This document shows positions 30,075 to 36,283 of a stretch of 36,283 nucleotides of DNA, one piece after another. The position numbers and the translations under genes are program-made. How positions within the stretch are numbered: position 1 is the first letter of the stretch; each line of letters begins with the position of its first letter. The stretch is from Halalkalibacter oceani. Lineage in GTDB: Bacteria > Bacillota > Bacilli > Bacillales > Bacillaceae_D. The notes under the pieces are model-generated. The model did not search any database. It was not told the DNA's origin and was given only the letters and a program-made list of their open reading frames with translations. The stretch lies in NCBI RefSeq assembly GCF_023715605.1, contig NZ_JAMBOL010000033.1:1-36283 (forward strand). The letters run 5' to 3'.

Positions 30075-33000
30075 AGAAAATTCGAATTAACGAAGATGGT
30101 AAGACGTTTGAAGCGTATGTAAAGATGTTAATTTTAGACGGAGATGTATTAGTAGGTTGTTCATTTGCAGGAACAGCTGTAGCTGTACGGTCGATACATG
30201 CCTCCTTCTACAACATTGGCACTAGAATCGAAGTCATTGATGAGACAACCGGTCAAATATCTTACTATACAAGTACAACAAGGTATCGTCGTGTCGAAGA
30301 AGTGGTAGGGCGTGTCGTTCACTGCTTCATGTTACCAAGATCCGCGGTTCTACGTGAGTTTCAAGCGAGTCTTGCAGAGAATATGAAAGCTGCTCAAAAT
30401 ACGCTAAAAAGTAATAAGGACAAATCTAAAAAGTTTGATTATTCATATCCAGAACGAGTTGTCATAGCTCGTAAAGGCAATATTAATCAAGTGGCAGGGC
30501 GCTTCATTGCCAAAACGTTTGGCCTTCCCCAAAAGGAAGCTTGGAGTAATAAATATATTGAGTTGTTGCAAGAGAAAATAACAAAGCTATCTATTATAAC
30601 AACCAATTTGGCTGGAGAGTGGGACCAGGCCGAAGCTCTTCGTATCCATTCTTTAAAAGAAAAAGAAGTCCTGGAGATAATTGAAAAAGAAATACAAAGT
30701 GGACGTTTAAATCCGGAATCAAATGCGCCATACATTATAAAAAGTGAACAAGCGATTTATAATGCCGGCATGACGACTGAGCAATATCTCAGGAAAAATG
30801 CTAAAGCCTTAGCAAGTAAACTTGAGCATTATATTCGACCAACTTATAAAGGGGATCATTACTTACCTTATATTGGTCAGACTGAACGAGTATGCGTTCC
30901 TGCTCAAGCTAAAATTGTAATGGGTATGCATGAAACCCTTAAGAAGAAAAAAGGAGTCATATGCGTATCTGATATGGGAACCGGCAAGACACAAATGTCG
31001 TTAACTACAGTCTTTACGGCAGCGAAAAAGCGAGCAGAAGATAAAAACATTAAAGATGAATTTCGTGCATTAATAATTGCCCCGTCCAATGTTATTCCTA
31101 AATGGTCTGAATCAGAGATTCCTACGGTATTAGGGAAAAGTAAGACTGTTTGGGTTACTCCTGGGGAGTTGTCTGCCTTCAAAAAAAATGAACGACGTTT
31201 TAAATTTTCTCAACGGTTTATTGTGACGACGATTGAGTCAACAGACGATGCTCTTAAATATGTTCAAGCAGTTAGAAGTGGATGGACAGTTCCATCTCGA
31301 ATGATCCATTTTGTCTTAATTAGTATGGACCGTATGAAATACGGTGCGATGAAGTATGTATTTGCTGGTAGATGGGATCCGGTGAGGAATGTGTGGAGAT
31401 CTCCAGAGACCAATCAGGCATTACAAATTCCGCCATCCCAAAAACAACTGAAAAGAAAAAAACGAGCAGCTGATGAGCACGCTGGTTGGAGTGATATCGT
31501 CATCAGTCCAAAACACCCCCCAACATTACATCAAATTCAAGAAGCTAGGAAAAAAGGTACCCTTGCTCCTAATCAATTACCAAAAGGGTATGTGCAAAAA
31601 TGGTCTGAGGATATACGGGCGATTCAAGAAGTATATTTTAAACCGGATAAAACAAAAGCAAAAAAACATTGTACTTTATACCGGCCGGCCCAAGCTAAGT
31701 GGGGAGAGATGAAAGGATCTCATCGATGGATGATTGCACAAATTTTTCAAAAAAAATTGCCAAATCACTTTCATATTGGCATTTTCGATGAAGTCCATAA
31801 AATGCACTCTACAGAGTCTGGACGGGGTGCTGCGTTTCATAAAATATTGAAATCTTGCCGGAAATCTATCTTATTAACTGGAACATTAACAAATGGGGAG
31901 AGTTCAAGTATCTTTGGAATCCTATGGCGACTTTTTCCAGGAGAATTAATTAATGCCGGATTCAGTTATGAAACGTCCAAAGAGGCTTGGGCGTATCGCT
32001 ACGGTACAGTAGAGAGGATTGTCACCTTGGACAAGGGTGGTCGAGACTTAGGGGCCACTACGAATCGAGTGAAGGACCAGGTGCAAATTAAAGAAAAACC
32101 AGGGATAAGCCCAGAGTTAATTGCTAATCATCTACTTGATAAATGCGTTTTCATGAATTTACCGGACCTGCAGATTCCTTTAGTAGAATTGGAAGAAAGG
32201 CCGATCCTTATTAAGTTGGATGACGATCATTATGAGGAATACCAAAGGTTACAAAAAGAGTTGTATTCAACATGCCAAAGCTTAACCAAAATGGTTGGTA
32301 CCGGTGCTTGGGCCAAATACCATCCCGCAACTTTGAATTATGCGGATCAACCTTCTAAGGGTGTCAAAATAGAATGGTATCCAAAAGGTGTGAAAAAGGA
32401 CCAAACGAATCACTTAGGTAAGGTGGAAGCTCCTTCTTTTCCTGAATCCTACCTACCGGCTAAGGAAAGAACCCTTATTGATCTAGTGAAAAGTGAACTT
32501 GCTCAAGATCGTCCATGTGTAATTTATAATCATTTCACTGGTAAATCAGGGGAATACCAAACTAATCAGCGTTTGAAAAAAACATTGACTGATCAAGGTA
32601 TAAAATGCAAGATCCTTGATGAAGGTGTGCCATCACACAAGAGATTTGAATGGCTGGAGGAACAGGTCAAATTAGAAACAAAAGTAATTATTACAAATAT
32701 GAAACTGGTAGAGGTAGGGTTAGACCTTATTTATTATCCAACCTATATCTATTTTCAACTTTGTGATGAAATTAGTATTTTACGTCAGTCATCCAGGAGG
32801 GGTTTTAGACTAGGGCAACCGAAGAAGTGTAAGGTGTTCTTCTTGGTCAATGAGAAAACAACTCAAATGGAACAGTTTGTTCGCTTAATGAGTAGAAGAA
32901 TTGCTGCCCTAATTGCTGAAGGACGGATGGAAAGATCTAATGAACTGGCCAAATTCGCAAATGTTGCATCTAGCGGCATTACTAATGAGCTATCTCAAGA

Positions 33001-33439
33001 GCTTGAAAAGGCGGATATTAAACAAATGTGGGCGGATGTAGCAGCTCATGATTTAGATGATGAGCTTCGTCTTATTAGCGAAGCTGACTTTAAAGAAAAG
33101 ATAAGTGCTGCATTCAGAAACCTTACAGCAGAAACTAAACGCTTAACGGGGGTTAAGGAAATTGATCCTTTCGCTGAATTAACAGATGAAGAATTGGATT
33201 TGGCACTAAGTGTTTTTGATGATGTCAATTTCGAAGTTGAGCCTGAGGATATTGATATAAGTGAAGAAAAGGATGCCGAAGTTGAGGTGTTTTCCGAAGC
33301 GAAAAGTACTAAAAATGATCAGTCTCATGAAAAGAAAAATGAAATTGTTGAATATAAGGTGGAGGTTGAACCTTATAATCTTCAGAGTAAAGAAAAAATT
33401 CGTTTTGAGCAGCAATCTTTGTTCGATTTTGCGAATTAA
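30071..33439 (+). CDS. SNF2-type (superfamily 2) DNA helicase/translocase
   Basis: Encodes 1122 aa. An N-terminal region of about 280 residues precedes the motor: Walker A DMGTGKT (about 299), Walker B DEVH (about 573, the SNF2 DEAH position), LLTGTLTNGE (about 599), then the second RecA lobe with GVDL-like EVGLDL (about 880) and motif VI RQSSRRGFRLGQ (about 905-916). A long insert of about 110 residues (KKRKKRAADEHAG region) lies between motifs. The acidic tail ends in QQSLFDFAN, which resembles a sliding-clamp (PCNA/DnaN) binding motif (QxxLFxF). With the methylase upstream, this looks like the mobile-element methylase-helicase pair; role in DNA maintenance or defence is inference. Confidence 0.88.
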   Translation: MKKIRINEDGKTFEAYVKMLILDGDVLVGCSFAGTAVAVRSIHASFYNIGTRIEVIDETTGQISYYTSTTRYRRVEEVVGRVVHCFMLPRSAVLREFQASLAENMKAAQNTLKSNKDKSKKFDYSYPERVVIARKGNINQVAGRFIAKTFGLPQKEAWSNKYIELLQEKITKLSIITTNLAGEWDQAEALRIHSLKEKEVLEIIEKEIQSGRLNPESNAPYIIKSEQAIYNAGMTTEQYLRKNAKALASKLEHYIRPTYKGDHYLPYIGQTERVCVPAQAKIVMGMHETLKKKKGVICVSDMGTGKTQMSLTTVFTAAKKRAEDKNIKDEFRALIIAPSNVIPKWSESEIPTVLGKSKTVWVTPGELSAFKKNERRFKFSQRFIVTTIESTDDALKYVQAVRSGWTVPSRMIHFVLISMDRMKYGAMKYVFAGRWDPVRNVWRSPETNQALQIPPSQKQLKRKKRAADEHAGWSDIVISPKHPPTLHQIQEARKKGTLAPNQLPKGYVQKWSEDIRAIQEVYFKPDKTKAKKHCTLYRPAQAKWGEMKGSHRWMIAQIFQKKLPNHFHIGIFDEVHKMHSTESGRGAAFHKILKSCRKSILLTGTLTNGESSSIFGILWRLFPGELINAGFSYETSKEAWAYRYGTVERIVTLDKGGRDLGATTNRVKDQVQIKEKPGISPELIANHLLDKCVFMNLPDLQIPLVELEERPILIKLDDDHYEEYQRLQKELYSTCQSLTKMVGTGAWAKYHPATLNYADQPSKGVKIEWYPKGVKKDQTNHLGKVEAPSFPESYLPAKERTLIDLVKSELAQDRPCVIYNHFTGKSGEYQTNQRLKKTLTDQGIKCKILDEGVPSHKRFEWLEEQVKLETKVIITNMKLVEVGLDLIYYPTYIYFQLCDEISILRQSSRRGFRLGQPKKCKVFFLVNEKTTQMEQFVRLMSRRIAALIAEGRMERSNELAKFANVASSGITNELSQELEKADIKQMWADVAAHDLDDELRLISEADFKEKISAAFRNLTAETKRLTGVKEIDPFAELTDEELDLALSVFDDVNFEVEPEDIDISEEKDAEVEVFSEAKSTKNDQSHEKKNEIVEYKVEVEPYNLQSKEKIRFEQQSLFDFAN

Positions 33440-33446
33440 ACCATTT

Positions 33447-33476
33447 GGCGTTCAGATTTGTTCTGAACGCCTTTAC
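33447..33476 (+). terminator. Hairpin after the helicase gene
   Basis: GGCGTTCAG (33447-33455) with CTGAACGCC (33463-33471), perfect 9 bp, then TTTACTT. A moderate terminator that still allows some read-through to the next small gene. Confidence 0.65.
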
Positions 33477-33504
33477 TTAAATAGTTTATTAGGGAGATTT
33501 CACT

Positions 33505-33648
33505 ATGTATAAAAGCGATGCCTTAAAAGCATATCGAAAAATTAAAACCGCTGAACACTCTTATCAAGCTTATCGGTATATTGAAAGACTAAGTCCTAAC
33601 ATTGCGAAAGAAGTGCTTTTATTATTGGTGGCACGTAAGCATCAATAG
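33505..33648 (+). CDS. Small basic helical protein
   Basis: Encodes 47 aa, MYKSDALKAYRKIKTAEHSY and onward, with AGGGAG 9 nt before the ATG. Helical and basic. Not recognised. Stands between the helicase terminator and the next promoter. Confidence 0.5.
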   Translation: MYKSDALKAYRKIKTAEHSYQAYRYIERLSPNIAKEVLLLLVARKHQ

Positions 33649-33674
33649 CAACCATTATTATTTGCTTCTAGGCA

Positions 33675-33703
33675 TTGAGAAGGGAAGAGCCTTGGTTTAT
33701 ACT
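33675..33703 (+). promoter_or_regulatory. Sigma-A promoter before leader copy D
   Basis: TTGAGA (33675-33680), 17 nt spacer, TATACT (33698-33703); start expected near 33710. Confidence 0.75.
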
Positions 33704-33709
33704 GAGAGT

Positions 33710-33911
33710 AGATAACTTTCTCTCTGAAACTTGGAACCTTCCATTTTGTTTTTTGCTGAAGGAGGCAAGTTATGTAGGTATGATTTTAAACTTATATGCA
33801 CTTCTCGATCCTAATGTTCGCCAGAAGACGATATGAGTTCATTCGTTAAATAGTTAGACAATCATGGGATTATTATGCATGTATAGCATATCCAAATATA
33901 AAAAGCTTTAG
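33710..33911 (+). promoter_or_regulatory. Structured RNA leader, copy D
   Basis: ACTTG 33729-33733 pairs with CAAGT 33766-33770 and encloses CCTTC 33737-33741 with GAAGG 33758-33762. A U-rich strand with TTTTAAACTTAT follows, then CTTCT 33801-33805 with AGAAG 33823-33827. GAAGGAGGCAAG is identical to copy A, and AGAAGA-x-GATA plus TTCGTTAA after the second helix are also shared. Confidence 0.7.
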
Positions 33912-33952
33912 AGCCTGACAAAATTTATTATAAAATTCTGTCAGGCTTTTTG
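33912..33952 (+). terminator. Leader terminator, copy D
   Basis: AGCCTGACA (33912-33920) with TGTCAGGCT (33939-33947), perfect 9 bp, AAATTT/AAAATT-like inner pairing, then TTTTT. It stands 32 nt before the gene at 33984. Confidence 0.88.
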
Positions 33953-33983
33953 TGTTGACAAAAAACTTAGAAGGGGGAGTTTA

Positions 33984-35003
33984 ATGCTCTATATTGAAGA
34001 TATTGAAAAAATAGTAAGGTTTTTTTGGGGGGAGGAAGCAGCAAAAGCTTTCTTAGAGATGACGAACCAAGTATTGAATTACTCAATACTTGGTTTTCAA
34101 GTGAAATGGGTATTTCTGTTACTATTAGTAATGATCTACTTACTAACTGCAGTAAATTTTCGTAGAATGCTAAACAAGATGGTACAAGTAGATCAGAATA
34201 TTTTATTGGCACAATTGTATACCTATAAGCCAAGTAAAAGGGGGGATAGTTACGAAATACGCTTAGTAGATCTAAGCACTAACTATAGTCTTCCGATAGG
34301 GGAACCAAGCCCACCTTTAACAGCAGAAATCAAATTCGATAATACTTTCATGAGAGAATTAAAAGACATATCAGCTCCATACAGGATTTCGACTTGGGAT
34401 TATATGAAGAAATCGTATTTAGGGTTGAAAAAATATCCAATCGTTTCTGAGGATATCTTGGACTTTATCGTTAAGTATAAAGAGGTCTTAGATAGGATCT
34501 CTATACAGGATCTTAAAGATGAAGAACTGTATAAAAAGTATTCCTTTATCCTTACTGTGTTAAGGGCGTGTACAGAGATTGCCGTTAACATAGATGATGC
34601 CAGGGTAATGAAGAAGCGTTATTCTCAAACATTAGATACGTTTGCGCTCCAACAAATATTAAAGGATTCAAATGTAGAAAGTCAATTAACGAATGTACAA
34701 GCTTCTGTCTTCGGGCATTTCATAGTCTACCATGAGTTTTTTGAAACACAAAAATTAAGTCACTTATTTCATATGGGGTCTGTAGATGCTTGGAATGATG
34801 GACTACTTTACTACACCTTTCCACTGAAATTATTCGATGGTAAAAACTATTTTATTACATTGATGATGAGTCCATCGATTAATTTTGATGTGAGTGACGT
34901 CGAACTAAGGAGAAAGTTAAGACTCAGGATCCTTAAATATAAGCTGTTTCTTAATGTCAAATTAATGCTGACAGTTTTGGGCAAAAAGTTACGGTTACTT
35001 TAA
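33984..35003 (+). CDS. Membrane-anchored unknown 339 aa protein
   Basis: Encodes 339 aa with GGGGGAG upstream. A membrane helix at residues about 38-56 (VKWVFLLLLVMIYLLTAVNF) follows a short amphipathic start; about 280 residues of soluble domain then extend on one side, most likely the cytoplasm given the basic RRMLNK after the helix. No catalytic motif. Controlled by leader copy D, so it belongs to the same regulon as the replication genes. Could be part of the transfer machine; no family recognised. Confidence 0.65.
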   Translation: MLYIEDIEKIVRFFWGEEAAKAFLEMTNQVLNYSILGFQVKWVFLLLLVMIYLLTAVNFRRMLNKMVQVDQNILLAQLYTYKPSKRGDSYEIRLVDLSTNYSLPIGEPSPPLTAEIKFDNTFMRELKDISAPYRISTWDYMKKSYLGLKKYPIVSEDILDFIVKYKEVLDRISIQDLKDEELYKKYSFILTVLRACTEIAVNIDDARVMKKRYSQTLDTFALQQILKDSNVESQLTNVQASVFGHFIVYHEFFETQKLSHLFHMGSVDAWNDGLLYYTFPLKLFDGKNYFITLMMSPSINFDVSDVELRRKLRLRILKYKLFLNVKLMLTVLGKKLRLL

Positions 35004-35015
35004 GTTCTAATAATT

Positions 35016-35044
35016 TTGACTTTATGTTAAAATAATCATAATAC
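35016..35044 (+). promoter_or_regulatory. Possible promoter of the 53 aa gene
   Basis: TTGACT (35016-35021), 17 nt spacer, TAATAC (35039-35044). The -10 is a modest match. Confidence 0.4.
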
Positions 35045-35062
35045 TATTTGGTGGTGATTATC

Positions 35063-35224
35063 GTGCTCAATCTTTCAAAAGAAACATCTAAGAGCTCACC
35101 TATATTAGAAATGCGGAGACGAATTTTAGAGAAGAGAGGTATCAAATTTGTTGATACCAAGGAACTTAGAAAGAAGACCAAAACAGAATTAGAAAAGAAA
35201 AGGTTCTTTTCAAGATTTTATTAA
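35063..35224 (+). CDS. Small basic protein, paralogue of the convergent gene
   Basis: A GTG-started 53 aa ORF with TGGTGGTGAT upstream, MLNLSKETSKSSPILEMRRR and onward. Very basic. The stretch ILEKRGIKFVDTKEL resembles QLEEKGIKFTKSSE in the minus-strand gene at 35277, so the two are probably duplicates. Unknown function. Confidence 0.5.
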   Translation: MLNLSKETSKSSPILEMRRRILEKRGIKFVDTKELRKKTKTELEKKRFFSRFY

Positions 35225-35230
35225 GAAAAA

Positions 35231-35262
35231 AAGTCCTTCATTATTTTGAAGGGCTTTTTTCA
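35231..35262. terminator. Terminator between convergent paralogues
   Basis: AAGTCCTTCA (35231-35240) with TGAAGGGCTT (35247-35256), 10 bp with one G-U, then T run. Confidence 0.8.
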
Positions 35263-35276
35263 TTGAAAAATGGTTG

Positions 35277-35429
35277 TCATTGATTATACAAGCGACTTAT
35301 TCCAGGGGATCCTACAGGCTTCTCAGAGGACTTAGTAAACTTGATCCCTTTTTCTTCTAACTGTTTTTTTATATCTTCTCTGCCTATTTCTTTTCTCTTC
35401 TTATTTGTTTTCAAATGATCACTTCCCAT
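35277..35429 (-). CDS. Small basic protein, convergent paralogue
   Basis: A 50 aa ORF from an ATG at 35429 (MGSDHLKTNKKRKEIGREDI and onward). A TTG at 35414 behind GGAAGTGATCA is a better-placed start and gives 45 aa. Basic, lysine-rich, with the EEKGIKFT motif shared with the gene at 35063. Unknown. Confidence 0.45.
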   Translation of the reverse strand: MGSDHLKTNKKRKEIGREDIKKQLEEKGIKFTKSSEKPVGSPGISRLYNQ

Positions 35430-35570
35430 TTTGGATTCATGAATAATATATGCAGTATTTTACTTATTGATTATAAAAATATCAAAACTAATGAAACTTA
35501 TGGTAAAGTTGAAGCGTAAATAGAAAAAAAGACAGGGGTACTATTTCCTGGGTTGAGAGGTGCATGAATA

Positions 35571-36209
35571 TTGTTTATTAAGCCATTTAGTCTACAACGT
35601 TTTATATGGTATATTTTCATAATGCTTTTTAGTGCGGGAATTATCTTTTTCTTTCAAAGTGCATTTAATACGGAATATAGATCGTATGAAATTCTTTCGA
35701 TTCTCTTTACGCTGTTAATGACTTTTCATTGCTTAGGGTTAGCAACCGGCATACACGATCGCCTTGAAAAAAAAGAAATAGATATGATGGTTAGTCAATT
35801 AATGGATGAAGCTAAAATTCAATATGCAGATAAGTCTACCTATGAATATCAGAAAAGCAACGAAGAAGATGATGTTATTATGAACGAAATTGAAGAGTTC
35901 AATGAAAAATTTGAGCTTGCTAAGACTTCCTGGACCATGAAACCTTTTGGAGAAAGAAATGATTATGAATTATACCATTATTGGTTAAACATGAGAGATA
36001 AAATTTTTAAATCTCTTCTATTTGTCTCAAGTTTCTCATTTTTTAGCTTAGCCGTAAATATGCTCAATGCTCATTTGATTCCTAATGAACTTTTAGCTGC
36101 TATTTGTACAGTTACTTTCATTGCTATTTTGGTCTATTTCTTTTTTAACAAGAGAGTGAATGAATTTCATAATTTAAGTCCCTACGGGCTCAAGGCTTTT
36201 AAGCACTAA
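35571..36209 (+). CDS. Membrane protein with cytoplasmic insert
   Basis: Encodes 212 aa from TTG 35571 with AGAGGTG 8 nt upstream. Two membrane helices (about 10-30, 40-60), a charged central segment of about 80 residues (EKKEIDMMVSQLMDEAKIQY and onward), and two more helices (about 145-165, 170-190). Unknown family. The presumed insertion-sequence end starts 5 nt after its stop, so the true C-terminus may have been lost. Confidence 0.6.
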   Translation: MFIKPFSLQRFIWYIFIMLFSAGIIFFFQSAFNTEYRSYEILSILFTLLMTFHCLGLATGIHDRLEKKEIDMMVSQLMDEAKIQYADKSTYEYQKSNEEDDVIMNEIEEFNEKFELAKTSWTMKPFGERNDYELYHYWLNMRDKIFKSLLFVSSFSFFSLAVNMLNAHLIPNELLAAICTVTFIAILVYFFFNKRVNEFHNLSPYGLKAFKH

Positions 36210-36214
36210 AAAAA

Positions 36215-36283
36215 GGAGTACCTCCCCAAAAGTCGAATTAGTTAAGTGTCCAAACAAAACTACGACTGGAGGAAGACTCCCTT
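36215..36283 (+). mobile_element. Probable left end of an IS3-family insertion sequence
   Basis: GGAGTACCTCCCCAAAAGTC resembles the terminal repeats of IS3/IS150-group elements (a GTxCCCCCAAAAAGT core), followed by about 35 nt and GGAGG at 36268-36272, correctly spaced for a transposase start just beyond the window. The transposase itself is not in the window, so this is a tentative call. Confidence 0.35.

Noticed and set aside
1-36283. CRISPR array, tRNA or rRNA genes
   Set aside because: No regularly spaced repeats, cloverleaf-like sequences or rRNA-like blocks were found on either strand.

Overview
The window is AT-rich, with strong AAGGAGG ribosome-binding sites, sigma-A-type promoters and many intrinsic terminators, all typical of low-GC Firmicutes, most likely a Bacillaceae host. 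Nearly all genes lie on the + strand in long operons with 10-30 nt gaps. The content is that of a large conjugative plasmid or integrative conjugative element: a VirD4-type coupling ATPase, a topoisomerase III-like protein, a replication-relaxation-like protein, an M23 peptidase, an ERF annealase, SSB, RadC, a CHC2 zinc-finger protein, three DNA methyltransferases, a SNF2 helicase and many tiny unknown proteins. No rRNA, tRNA, CRISPR, integrase, VirB4 or ParA/ParB gene is visible. Chromosome versus plasmid cannot be decided from this piece.

Layout. (1) 1-4535, control region: a winged-helix protein that may be a replication initiator, an unknown 190 aa protein, a minus-strand repressor with three HTH repeats, a divergent PPP-type phosphatase, and a frameshifted small gene. 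One 24 bp operator occurs identically before the 190 aa gene and before the repressor, with a shorter copy nearer the phosphatase. (2) 4599-8125, accessory region: a D12-class adenine methylase and many small proteins, several of them single-pass membrane peptides or zinc ribbons. (3) 8200-16347, transfer region: a topoisomerase III-like protein with altered catalytic motifs, then an operon of small membrane proteins, coupling ATPase, S1-repeat protein, replication-relaxation-like protein and secreted LytM peptidase. (4) 16356-20665, ssDNA module: unknown 85 aa protein, ERF annealase, SWIM-like and CHC2 zinc-finger proteins, SSB, RadC. (5) 21701-28184: unknown 314 aa protein, MoxR ATPase, VWA protein, a duplicated zinc-ribbon gene flanking a methylase, and a DUF5983-like protein. 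(6) 28208-33648: small Cys protein, DUF6094-like methylase, large SNF2 helicase. (7) 33675-36283: membrane proteins, a convergent pair of related small genes, and what looks like the left end of an IS3-type insertion sequence at the right edge.

The main discovery candidate is a regulatory RNA regulon. Four of these operons (promoters at 16356, 21701, about 28208 and 33675) each start with a 150-200 nt leader. Each leader has the same order: promoter, a CCTTC/GAAGG-type hairpin (also enclosed by a short outer helix in three of the four), a U-rich single strand, a second CTTCT/AGAAG-type hairpin, and an intrinsic terminator just before the first gene. The 28208 copy has different bases in all these helices yet keeps the pairing. 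This suggests coordinated transcription attenuation of the element's operons by one unidentified signal. A second, different riboregulator of four mutually complementary segments sits on the ribosome-binding site of the SNF2 helicase.
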